Origin: Tulasnella sp. 424
Taxonomy: Eukaryota > Basidiomycota > Agaricomycetes > Cantharellales > Tulasnellaceae
Length of the DNA stretch: 64,000 nt
Direction: 5' to 3'
NCBI GenBank assembly: GCA_019633425.1
Contig: WSUB01000029.1
Span: forward strand, 248,001-312,000
Positions within the stretch are counted from its first letter, which is position 1, and every line of letters begins with the position of its first letter. The notes beneath the pieces are model-generated. The model searched no databases, was not told where the DNA came from, and saw nothing but the letters and a program-made list of their open reading frames with translations. Below, in pieces: positions 51,643 to 64,000 of this stretch. Made by a program: the position numbers and the translations under genes.

Positions 51643-52734
51643 TCAGACGCTGACGTATCCACCCCGGCTTCCTCCGCCACTTCGAACACTTGAGAACATA
51701 TAGGAAACCAAGTCTTCTACTAAGTATGGCACTTCCCTCCAAAAATCACGGTGCCTAGGTATCCATTGTGTGAGAGGTGCCTTTAGAGAAAGAACGCCGT
51801 GGACATACGGAATAAGATCCCAGCCTGTGGAACCATAATTGTTGTAGTTATAGTACGCGCCAAGGCCAAAGTAACCTATCACTGCTAGGAAAAGCCTGAA
51901 TAAAGTCACGATTAGCAGCGTATCCGAAGACGTAATCTCCGTATGGCAACTCACATGAGGAAAAACCAGCTTACTCCGCTGCCAGTGCTCGGGACAACAG
52001 GATCTTCTTTGTTGGGCGGGGTTTCACCGTTTTCACCGTCTTGGTCATGGCTTCCATCCTTGGACGATGGGCAAGCAGCAGGCACAGACCATTCAATATC
52101 CACGACGCCTTTAGCCCGGTCGAATCCAACAAATTTGGGCGACCCTTCCGAAGAGTCGCAGAGCAAAGTTAGGTTGAGTGAGTACCGAATGGAAGAAGGA
52201 TCCGATGAGGGGAACGAGGAGCCGTGGAATAACAGTGATAGTCCTTTTGAAGGGGCTTTGGCAGACGTAAGAAACCTATTTGTCTCACTCGTAGGATGAG
52301 CTCACGTTGCATGCTGGACGCTTCTGCTTTCAAGTCCGAGGCTACTGCTAGCGGGATTACTGCTGTTATTCGATCTCCTCCGTCATTAGGCTTCTTGTTA
52401 GTTTCGGTCAGGCAGGCTAGAGTTCCAGCAGGACACTACTGAAACCACCGTCAGCGTCGGTTGCAGACTCAGTGAAACTTCGACAGACCTGATCTGCGTT
52501 GTCGTAGCCTTCCCTATCTTTGAGCTCATTGCAGGTGTTCCACCTGACTTCTTCGACAAACTCGCTAGGAGGTGAGCTTCTACTGCGTGTCACGATCCTC
52601 TCAACGCCGAGTGACGTTAAATCCCAAGATGCTGACTGGACGGTAACCTTGCAGTCCCATGGTGCGGCAAGAGATCCTGCTATTAAAAGTTCCAAGGAGA
52701 AGAGGAGAGGCCAGAGAGGGGAGTTGAGTTTCAT
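51643..52734 (-). CDS. ATG27: Autophagy-related membrane protein Atg27
   Basis: Type I membrane protein that helps traffic Atg9 vesicles between Golgi, endosomes and vacuole. ATG 52732-52734 gives a signal peptide (MKLNSPLWPLLFSLELLIAG). The lumenal domain begins WDCKVTVQSASWDLTSL and carries spaced cysteines (WNTCNELKD, TLLCDSSEGS, PAACPSS). A Ser/Asp linker leads to the membrane helix SWFFLMLFLAVIGYFGLGAY. The short cytosolic tail (HRDFWREVPYLVEDLVSYMF) ends in YVSV. A C-terminal YxxPhi matches the sorting signal at the end of yeast Atg27. Length is about 280 residues with several introns. An intron replaces the translated stretch around PYVHGVLSLKAP. Confidence 0.85.
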
Positions 52735-52870
52735 CGTCGTTGCGGTTCGTCTTGCAATTCGTCTTGCAATTCCAACCGAGACCGAGCACGTGACCGCCCG
52801 CCACACCAAAATGGGTCGAAAATGAGACAATAATGATAGTTACAGCAAACATGTACACAGAATACTAGAT

Positions 52871-54957
52871 TCAACCATATTTCCTCTCCTCTGCCCATCG
52901 ACGCAACAGGTCTGCCCTCCGGCCCAAGCCTGCGCGATCGAGCCTACCCGCAAGCGCAAACAGGAGCGGCTTCGTGCCACCCAAGGGAGCGTTGTCTACT
53001 GAAACCCAACGAGCTCTCCTTTTGACCGCATTTTCCAGTTGACCCGGTTCGAGCATTCCCGCTTGGTGCATTCGGTCAAGGGTGGCAACCAGTTTCCGCC
53101 AACGCCCCGCAGACGCGCATGCTTTGGCCAATTGGCAAAGGGAGTATCGATCAGGTTGCACCCCAACCATTTCCATGTCGTTTAGAATGTGCTCCACCTT
53201 TTCCAGGGCTACTGACGGCATTACGGAGCCAGCTCCAGAGAGGTCCTTACTTCCTGTGCATCCCCACAAGAACGCGTTAAAATCGTGGACCGATGGTGCA
53301 TACTTGGGGGGGCACCAAGGAGTGTAAATATTGACGCGTCCTAGGTTCCTCGGCATTTTTGAATGGATGCGTCGCAAGTCTTGGGCGGTCCACTGCTTGT
53401 ACGACAGCTGCAATTTGAGAGAGACCATTTTTTGCGAGACGTGCTGGAGGAAGAGTTGATATAGAGCATCGAAATCGAGTGAAAGATCTTTCCGTGCAGA
53501 CAGCGCGATCTGCCATAGCAAAGATGCTCCGTACGTAGAAGGCCACTGGCGATGTCGAACGGTATTTCGATGAGCCGTTTCGACTACTCTGTCTCCCGTA
53601 AGCTTGTCGACTAGAGTGTTCAACGTATCTGCCAGGACCAACGGTATGATGTTGAGGGTTTCAAATCTTGATTTGAAACACAGAAATGCCGCGGCGGGAT
53701 CATTGCGAGACCGAAGGTGGTGCACGACCTGAAGGAGGGCGAGATGGTCAAGTTTACAGTCCGAAGGTGTTCGTTGAACGTGGAAAGGTTTAGGAGAGGA
53801 TCCTTTGAAACGTCCTGGTGTCGGAATAGCGAACTCCCTGCGCATTGCCGGCAGGGGTGTGAACGCTGGCCTGTGATGTATGGTTCCACCATACTAGACG
53901 AAGAAAGCAAGATATCCATCAGATCCAAGGTCTCCGCTAGTTAAGAACGAAGAGCACCAACTCGGTCCCTCTCGAAGCTCTCCTGGGTTGACGGTGCATC
54001 GGTACGCTGGGTCTGATTCGCTTCTCCGCGGGTGGTTTGCTCGCTAGACAGGAAGCTAGAATACGCGCGCAGAAGACGCGATGGTAACTGCAAACCTCCT
54101 TTGTGACATGTTGCCAAAAAGTGCGCCAGGGAAGCTGCATCTCTCCCGGATCGCTTTTGGGTTTCTATTGCCTGCAACAGCCAGTGCTGTGGCTGTGAAG
54201 ACGTCCCGACGTAGCGTTCATGGGCTTTGGCGAAGTCGAGGAGGAATTTGGCACTTAGTGCTGGATGCGCCCAAAGAGTTATGTGAGGAATCAGTCGTTC
54301 GGCAACCTCGGGCGCGTATCCTTTGGCTGCAGCCGTGATCCCGAATCGTATCAGAGCGCTGGTAGGGCAATCTGGACCATCTAGGCGGGAGAGCCATGTG
54401 ATAATCCGATGAAGGTATTGACGCCTAACGAGTGCAGTTGTACGAGATCCAATTGTTTGCCTCCGATCCGGAACTAGCGACCACCATATGTGAAAAGAGT
54501 TCACTCTGGCCTTGTTGAAGGGGTTCAAGGAAGGGACGAGCATTCGGAATGCCATCCTTTCGTATTCCCAAGATGGTTCTATGGGTATTCTGGCGTCGAC
54601 CATCATCATCCTGACTCTAACTGCTTCGTTAAATCGTCGTTGTTGGATGAGTGAAGGGAGAGATAAGTGGAGAGGATAAGGCCCTGAATCGAGAGGCTCA
54701 AAGATAGAAGAGTCGAGGGAAGCGTCGTGCGGGTATGGAAGGGAAAGGCCTTCGTGAGCGGTACCTAGCGGACCGACGGAATAGGACCGCTTGGCGCGAA
54801 TGGGAGTTTCGGGAGGCGTCCAACCGGTGAAAGAGGACAGAATGTCGGGCATCGTCTGGCTAAAATGGCCATAGAAGGACACTTGTACGCCATTTAAGAG
54901 CGACTGTGTAGTTCTTTTGAGGGGAGCGAGACTGGCAAGCTGGGGGACTAAAGCCAT
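52871..54957 (-). CDS. PPR-type protein, probably mitochondrial
   Basis: Helical-repeat protein of about 670 residues with PPR character. ATG 54955-54957 (MALVPQLASLAPLKRTTQSL) begins a basic, hydroxylated N-terminus consistent with mitochondrial import. The first exon contains helical pairs such as SLIQQRRFNEAVRVRMMMVD. A 71-nt intron (donor after FERDR, acceptor before YGGTIHHRPAF) removes the stop at 53941 and joins the second exon. The second exon reads LALLQVVHHLRSRNDPAAAF, SVHDFNAFLWGCT, and ALEKVEHILNDMEMVGVQPD. It continues RYSLCQLAKACASAGRWRKL then VATLDRMHQAGM. GVQPDRYSL and the 35-residue spacing are typical PPR repeats. The RNA target is unknown. Without the intron this would be two genes. 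Confidence 0.65.
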
Positions 54958-55661
54958 GCGGAATGTGTAGCTGCAATTTTTGGCTGTCTGTTCTAAAAAG
55001 ACGGAGAATAAGCGCAAAGGCGCCGTAAAAAAGTAGATAAATGGAACCTACTACTTTAACGCGTGATGACCATGGCCAGCTCAATGAGAGTTGAATGTGG
55101 GTTGCGAGCGGGAGTGAAACGCACCTTCTTTCGATCACCACCGAGCTTGAGAACCTTCGTTCAGGGGTTACAGCAAACTCTCACAAACATTGGACTGTCG
55201 CGTGTAGCTCACGCGCCAATTCCCCCATCGCTGACAGACGTACAGCTTAGCCCCAGTCCCAACCCAGAATGCACAATATATACATACGTGAATCATAAGC
55301 TATGCTATTTGAAAAAACAAACAGAGTGTTCCGACGAGGCTATTCTTCCCCACGGCGCCCGACCACCAGCAGTTGGTGACTTCATCTCCAAGCTATAGTT
55401 AGCGTGCAATGTACCGTGTACTCTAAATTCCGTCATCTCTTAGCTAAATTACTAATTGATATATACCCCAAAAATTTTGACTGATGCCGAGCGCGCCGAG
55501 CACGTGATGGGTTTCAGAAGACGAAGACGCCATTTCGACGCGATATACTACCATCGCGCCAAGGGTCATTACGGGACATCCCCTTTATAAGCGATCCCCA
55601 AAAATATGCATCAACCTAAACCAGTCTTGCTCTGTTTCGCTCTCAGTCATCATCAGCTTCA
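54958..55661. promoter_or_regulatory. Divergent region between PPR gene and ATP sulfurylase
   Basis: About 700 bp. CACGTG lies at 55501-55506 (TCACGTG on the minus strand), the core bound by Cbf1 at yeast MET genes. A TATA box (tttataa, 55584-55590) lies about 75 bp before the ATP sulfurylase ATG. Their order and spacing suit sulfur-responsive control. This is inferred, not shown. Confidence 0.5.
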
Positions 55662-58282
<2,621 letters not shown>

Positions 58283-58633
58283 GGCAATAGATGAAGTCAA
58301 AAGAGTGGGGTGTATTGAAAGTGTGCCAACACCGTAACGCTAGACTACATAGAGTCATGAATTATCGCACTCAGAGTTAGAGATCACTGCGTGGTGGTTC
58401 CGGAGTCGGGGAATGCTGAAAGAGGGCTGAAATGCCATCGGCGATCTTTCGCGAGGCGTATCCACCGGCTTCTAGGCAACAGGCAACTCCTCTTCTACAA
58501 GTGTCCACTACGTCAGAAAGGCAGGAAGTTGCGAATCCGGAGAGATTTGCCGCCGTGCTTAACGGTTGCTCTTGCGCAACGGGTACCTCGGGATCCTGCG
58601 TTTAAGCGAGGTGAGGAAAAGGCCAACCGAGGA
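58283..58633. other. Convergent intergenic region, nothing recognised
   Basis: About 350 bp between the ends of MET3 and ERO1, presumably both 3' UTRs. No gene or repeat is recognised. Confidence 0.6.
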
Positions 58634-60516
58634 TCATAGCTCCAGACTCACAGCGACATCATCACCCTCGGTCAGTTGGAAGCCCAGGCCTTCCGATGAC
58701 GAATCTTTTCGTGCCCAGATTCGACGGAACTCGTCAACGGCCATTAAACTCTCGCTAAATTGATGGAGAGTGTTGAATAGGGCTACGATTTCTGACCGTA
58801 AGATGAGGTTGGGATTCGTAACGGGGCTGTAGGGAGCGTTAGTCCTCAAACCTAACCGCAGCATGGGTGATAGGTGCAACTTACTTGAGCGCTGCTTCAT
58901 CCAGCTCGAATAGGATCTTCAGCGCAGTACCAACCCCTGAAGTTTGGACTTTCCCCCACAGCCGGCATTTATCGCAACCAACGCAGTCCATGATACGGGT
59001 GACGTTGCGGAAATGAGCTTTGAACTCTTCCTTAAGCATCTGTTTCAAGCCCTCGTCAGCACCACATTCCTTCCATCCAAAAGAGTAGTCACCTTTGCTT
59101 CTCCCTGGAATAATTTGGTCTCGTCAAACTGCCCAACAACCTTAGCCTTTTCGATGACCTCTCCGACCAAGCGCGTAGTCAAGCTATGTTCATCTTGTCC
59201 TCCTCCAGTATTAAGGTCGTAGGCAGAGATGTAGCGTTCAGCTCGGGAGATCGCCCGTAGGAGGAGAACTGTATTGAAATACATATATTGCAATCGTTCA
59301 GGATGTGAAGCTACCCGATCGGTGAAACATTGAAGAGACGGTTTCCACTCTCCAGTACGTTGGTCGAGGTTATGGAAACAAAGCTGGGTTGAGATTGATG
59401 CATGAAGACCTACAAAGATAGATATTATTAAGACGCTCTTAGGATGTTGTCGGTCGAACATTACCTGAAATGATGCGGTAGTATACCTTCTTTTCGAGGC
59501 AAAGGTCCTTCTCCGCATCATGGGCTTGCCTGGCAAGCGGGGACAGCACGAGCGGGGATAGGTCTGCTGGGGAAACCCCCTGCGATGATGTAGTTAGTAA
59601 ATCTTGGTCGATGTCGCCTTCTTCTATTGTCGAGCGGAGGTCAGCCTCCGAGAGACCGAAGCAGTTCTCTTGATAGATGGCTGCCCAGACGCTGTTGGCT
59701 GCAGGCCCCGCGTAGCCGGTGAACCGTTCTGGATTCAACGTCAAGTCCACGTATTCACCACCTGATGGAGATAAACGGGAACATCAGAAAATATTTCTGA
59801 ACAACGGAAGGAAGGCAACCTTTGGAGTCTTCATCATCGAGAACACAAAAGTCGGAATCACGATAATAGCAACCTGGGAACGACTTTCGTAGCTCGTCTT
59901 GGGGAGGGCGGTTGAGACGACCGAGGCAGTCCGCTCGCCACTTGGGCGGTATGTCTTGCTACAAACGATATCCAGGTTCATAGAACACTCTCGTAGAGAT
60001 CGCGTCATGGAGAAACTTACCTCGTCAACCGTCGTCACAGCGCAGTCCTTTAAGACGCAGTAACCATTGCTTTCCCAGAAAGGACACTCTCGAACGAGGT
60101 CGATCTAAATTCGAAAAACGACTTGGAGATAAGGACCAGAGATTCGTCATCTATAGGAGGCTACAGACCTTCAGGTACTTGAAGAAAGGTGTTCGGACCA
60201 AGGAATGCAGGGAGGTATGCAGGTCCCCGACGACACCCTCCAGTGTTTCATAATCACATTGCGTGGTCTCGATTGGGCCTGTCAACTACAAAAGTCAGGA
60301 TCAAAGCTAAAGCGGCAAGATAAACTTGGTAGGTACTTTAGCTCTACACTGTGCTAAGGTCGTCTTTGGTCTGTGTCTTAATACATGTTGGGCTTGGTCT
60401 TGTTTGATCGGAGTGTCTGACAGGAAGGAAGGAGATTGAGAAATATTCGCCGAGACTTGGAAATCCGCAATCAAAGCCAAGATGATCGCAGGAAGAACAG
60501 TTAAGTGACTGAGCAT
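58634..60516 (-). CDS. ERO1: ER oxidoreductin Ero1
   Basis: FAD-dependent thiol oxidase that reoxidises PDI in the endoplasmic reticulum. ATG 60514-60516 gives a signal peptide ([20 protein letters not shown]). The shuttle region reads [38 protein letters not shown], then [16 protein letters not shown], and [20 protein letters not shown] follow. [20 protein letters not shown] is the conserved FAD-side block. [20 protein letters not shown], and [16 protein letters not shown] come next. The active site is [19 protein letters not shown] (CxxCxxC). It ends [11 protein letters not shown]. Length is about 500 residues, with about seven introns. It is divergent from SNAPC3, with 130 bp between starts. 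Confidence 0.95.
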
Positions 60517-60646
60517 TGTGCCCAGAGGGTGGTAAAGGATTCAGAGGGAGTGGTGGGGATACGTGTCCGACCGACGCTGAATGTAAGCGAGATTCTGGTT
60601 TGGACTGCTGATGTAATCCCCCTGTCCGGTTCAACCGGGCCATGTC

Positions 60647-62260
60647 ATGTCCACCACCGTCGACATTTGGAGTGAAGATTCGAGCGCCGGGCCGCCATCT
60701 AGGGGAATAGACATCCGCGCCTTCCTCGTCCAGTCTGAGCAGGCAAACCTCGAGGCTGCGACGTCGAGCTTACAGGCTAGGTGGCAAGGCCTCGAAGTGG
60801 ATGCAGCCACTACGATTGAGAATGGCTGTCGGTAAGTGGAAAAACAAAGCTTGCCGCTCACCCCTAATTCTCGCCCTTTTCAAGTCTGGCCGACTTGCGT
60901 TTAAGGATGGATGGAATTTTAAGCAACCCTCGCCGGAGGCTGTTGTTCAATAACGAAAACTTGAAAACGCTCCGAACCATCTTGTGTACAAGCCCGACGG
61001 TGGCAGAGATCGAATGTTTAACCTGGGCACACAAGGTTTCCCTTGAGCAGAATGGCGCTCCGGTCGGTCAACCCATCCAGGAAGACGGTGAGGAAGCTAC
61101 ACCTTGACCCGTTGCAAGCAACTCATCATCTTTCGCGGTCAGGTCTGGACAATTTACCTCCACACCGAGGCAAAATTCTGAGATCATGGAAGTAAGTCTC
61201 TCTTTTATTTATTTAACCTTATTGATAGATGAACGGGGCTGATAGTTCATTTGCAGAGCACCCAGGTCCGCAGTCTACTTTGTTGGCCGTCCGTCTGCCC
61301 ACTTTACAAACACCCTGGCTGATATAGTGAGTTGGTCTTGAGTGTATTGATTTGTCATGTAATTGAAAAGCTCTCCAGAAAAGCTCTGCAGCCTCCTCAT
61401 TTCCTTTGCAAGATGGAAAAGTCCTTGTTACGGTGTCGGTGTACAAATGCAATATCGCTCGGTGGTCCCCGCTCGTTCTTCACTCCAGGCATGTTTTCGC
61501 ATCCACCCATACTTTGAAGGACCTCACCGATACCCTGGGATGTTGTGGTAATGATATCCCTTCTGAGGTGACCATCCATAGTATAATTTGTGGTTTCACG
61601 TGTGTCAGGTTTTGATGACAGTCTCCTATCAGGAATCGCCGGGGTCTGGTGCCTGCATTGCGGGGTTTGGATTGGTAAAGCCCGCCTTGGAACCATCATC
61701 ACCCAGCATGCATCATGATGACCCTAGAGTGATCTTTGCATTTGGTAATCCTACAACAAGGATGGATCGTGCGAGGTTAGTATCATTTCCGATTGATGTG
61801 CACCTTTACTCATGATTGAATCTATCCAGGAAATATGGCCAATTTGCACAGTCATTGGATGAAGGAAACACTGGCTGGCCACCTCAGACATGCTTTGAAG
61901 CAAGCCTTCCAATTTCGGAAGCAGCATTCAGTTCATTGCTACTGCAACTAAACAAGCCATATCTATTCATTCATCAAGGGAACTGTCAGCACCCATTCAC
62001 TATTGATGAAATAAGGTACAAGAGTTCTTTCCCCTGCCCCTTAAAAAGCTCTTGACTGAACCTTATTGTATAGGTTGAGGCAAAGATATGATCCCCCAGT
62101 ATCAGGGCTTCCAGTGACAACGTTTGCATCTTGGGTGCCAGGAGTGACATGTAAAATTTGTCTAAAGATGCCAGCAACTGTGTCATTAGTTGATAATCCC
62201 CAGCTGGGAGAGTCCCCGGCCCTTATTTGTGATGGGTGCCAGGTGAAACTGCATTCTTGA
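60647..62260 (+). CDS. SNAPC3: snRNA-activating protein complex subunit 3-like (SNAP50)
   Basis: Subunit that recognises the proximal sequence element of snRNA promoters. ATG 60647 (MSTTVDIWSEDSSAGPPSRG) starts an N-terminal helical region. Splices then give LPPHRGKILRSWKAPRSAVY and VLVTVSVYKCNIARWSPLVL, followed by HSRHVFASTHTLKDLTDTLG. The latter is the ubiquitin-like part typical of SNAP50. Downstream are MDRARKYGQFAQSLDEGNTG and LNKPYLFIHQGNCQHPFTID. The zinc-binding end is CKICLKMPATVSLV with CDGCQVKLHS. The PYL-x-HQG-x-C-x-H and CxxC...CxxC pattern is diagnostic. About eight introns are needed, and the middle exon (about 61600-61780) is my least certain part. Length is about 380 residues. 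The protein stops soon after LHS, shorter than animal homologues. Confidence 0.78.
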
Positions 62261-62911
62261 TTGCTGTGGTGGGACAGTGTGATGTACTTCAGAAAACCTC
62301 AAGAACGGACTGACTGTATGTGGTTGGCTATGTAGTATCTATATATTTCCTTGGCAAGACTGTTTCTCTCCGTTTGGACCTTCCCTCCAATGCTCAATGA
62401 GGTAGTCTCAGAAGCTAACACAATACACTAAGAGCAAGGGGGGGAAAAAGCAATAAGAGTGATAATATAAAAATGTCCACATGAAACAAAAGTGACCTTG
62501 CCTTGTACACCCAAGGAGGTGTAGGGGTGTGAGTATGGCACAACAAGCACCAGCAAAGCTTGCACCATAGAACTCAGCCTCAGTTGATGACTTAGCTACA
62601 GGTCATTACCACAACTCAGGACAAACTTTGCACACACTGTCACTTCTCTACCAAAACTACATATAATTTTGTTCTATCTTTGCGATTCACCAAAGAAACC
62701 CTTTTTGAATATGTTTATGAAGTTTGGTGAGGGTTGGTGGGGATACAGGTGCACAGTGAACAATTCTTCGGGAGGAGGTAGAATCAGGTCAACTTTCGCT
62801 ACTTGAGATATGATGTTTGGGCCCAAATTAGTCTACACTCTAATCCCAATCTCCCTTGTCCTTGTCCATTCATGGCTCCCCATCATCCATTTGTGGCTCT
62901 CCATCACATCC
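62261..62911. other. AT-richer intergenic stretch after SNAPC3
   Basis: About 650 bp, richer in A/T and in TGTG/CACA runs than the rest of the window. It has no open frame I would defend. It may be old transposon sequence, but I see no diagnostic end or repeat. Confidence 0.4.
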
Positions 62912-63221
62912 TTAATCCCCACCCATACTGGTTGTCTTGCACAAGATGCTTTGGTAAGGCTCTGGGATGGGCTCTGGTGCTAGAGCTCTCAGCTTCGGTG
63001 GTAATGGCTTCACACCATGCTCCTTGGCCTTCTTCCTTGCCTCCTCCCATGTAGCCAGGTCAACCTCTCTCTGCTTCCTCCATCTCGCAGTCACACCCTT
63101 GTTAAGTTTTGCTGACCTGAGGTAGAAGGCGTGCACAAACCGTGGGAATGGGAGTCGCCGCGCGGGATTCGTATCAGAAATGGTGAGATGTGAATGAAGA
63201 CTAATACTTAGCTTTCGCCAT
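62912..63221 (-). CDS. Small basic helical protein, two exons, unknown
   Basis: Not recognised. Exon 1 (63208-63221) encodes MAKAK. An intron with donor GTATTAG and acceptor CTACCTCAG joins in phase to SAKLNKGVTARWRKQREVDL, then ATWEEARKKAKEHGVKPLPP and KLRALAPEPIPEPYQS. The end is MGGD. The mature reading is about 73 residues, strongly basic and helical, with a Pro-rich end. The clean splice supports a real transcript. The composition resembles tails of some basidiomycete DDE-transposon proteins, so it could be a transposon fragment or a domesticated piece. Confidence 0.4.
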
Positions 63222-64000
63222 AGTTAGAGGTCTTGTAGTAGTTGTAGAGTTAATGTAATGTGTTAGAAAGGATTTCCAGTATTGAGGGATGGATGGGAAC
63301 GTCCGGTGTTGAGTGGGAGTGGTTGGGCGAAGACAGTGACCAAAAATGGGAATTGAGAGTGAAGATGCAAGAGTTAACGGAAATCCGGCGTTCTGACGCT
63401 TGGGATAGTAACACAAATACTATTTGCGAAGGCTGGAAGGGTTTCCGGGTCTGCTCTCCAAAGGAGGAGAGCTCAAACGGGCTGGGAGATGCAGAGCGGA
63501 GCCTGGTTGGTTTAAGCGCCGGCTTCGGACTTCTTGGAAGCGACTGTTCACTACCTAGAAAAGCGAATTTCATTACGCAAAGACCACTGTTGGGCTCGCA
63601 CTGACAAGGGCTTTTGAATGGTACTGAAAGCGCAAAGGATTTCCAAGAAGGGATTCGCTAATCCGGGGATAAAGTGAAAGGAGGGTGAAAATAGCAATTA
63701 CCTAGAAAGGGGTATTGTATATTCACCTAACTCCAATAGTACAGATTGTAGCTACTAGTAATATATATACAGTGGTGTACTTACCGCGTGATTGGTGGAG
63801 TTTTGGGCTTGCTAGAGACCAAAAAGTGTCGGGGACGTCTAGGATGGCACCGACGTAAGTATCAAGTTTATACTCGCACTGATAACGCGAGAACCCTTTA
63901 TCCCAAGAGGTCAAACGGTAAGTAGTTTGTTTATCACGCAGAACTTAGCAGGATTGGGCTTTGCAAAGTGAATTGGTAAAAGGGGGTTGCAATTCGAAAG
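63222..64000. other. Right-end region without a recognised gene
   Basis: About 780 bp. Open frames are short and unconvincing. At 63768-63780 the sequence tatatatacagtggtgtac, next to TA repeats, could be the end of a TA-inserting transposon that continues past the window. No matching inverted end is visible. Confidence 0.3.

Noticed and set aside
53941..54957. Upstream half of the PPR gene as a separate protein ending at 53941
   Set aside because: A 71-nt intron with donor after FERDR and an acceptor before YGGTIHH removes the stop and keeps frame. The halves fit one helical-repeat protein. Two genes cannot be fully excluded.

Overview
The window is nuclear DNA of a filamentous basidiomycete, most likely an Agaricomycete. 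Nearly every gene is split by several 45-80 nt GT-AG introns. Genes are packed on both strands with 100-700 bp gaps. The content includes families typical of that group: two DUF6534-type seven-helix membrane proteins, a family-49 glycosyltransferase, a fungal ATP sulfurylase with an APS-kinase-like tail, and an HSP9/HSP12 small stress protein. I see no bacterial features, no CRISPR array and no tRNA or rRNA gene I would defend.

Layout, left to right. 1-1430: 5' part of a MIOS/Sea4 WD40 gene (minus, cut by the window edge). 1803-5393: SLU7 and RNASEH2B, divergent. 5650-7906: a small membrane protein and MRI1, divergent. 8643-9770: polyubiquitin 1. 10178-13709: a GT49-like glycosyltransferase and a mitochondrial-type CDF metal transporter, divergent. 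13879-15352: TFIIF beta. 15668-17698: MIA40 and the SNARE BOS1, divergent. 17991-23080: two DUF6534 paralogues in tandem. 23918-29088: a ~1,700-residue Sec7-PH Arf exchange factor. 29560-30634: a MARVEL-like protein. 31166-33295: polyubiquitin 2 and SNU23, divergent. 33399-37394: cytosolic isoleucyl-tRNA synthetase. 38567-39843: a securin-like protein. 40022-41938: an F-box-like protein. 42630-43185: a small Cys-rich protein. 43354-43790: HSP12. 45351-49913: a Rax2 polarity marker ending in an SH3 domain. 50131-54957: REI1, ATG27 and a PPR protein, all minus. 55662-58282: ATP sulfurylase. 58634-62260: ERO1 and SNAPC3, divergent. The last 1.7 kb is AT-richer, with one small spliced gene and possible transposon remnants.

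Most genes are housekeeping and do not form a pathway cluster. There are loose themes: RNA maturation (SLU7, SNU23, SNAPC3, PPR), secretory and endosomal traffic (BOS1, Sec7 factor, ATG27), disulfide relay enzymes in two compartments (MIA40, ERO1), and sulfur metabolism (MRI1, ATP sulfurylase). These are chance neighbours as far as I can tell. I did not find a convincing new multi-gene system. The observations most worth following are: two polyubiquitin genes in inverted orientation with the same exon structure and conserved intron sequence; a Rax2 with a cytosolic SH3 domain; a GT49-like protein whose DxD motif looks broken; a Sec7 domain with Asp where the catalytic Glu is expected; and a securin candidate with a KEN box. 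All splice sites are my own reading and have not been tested against transcripts.
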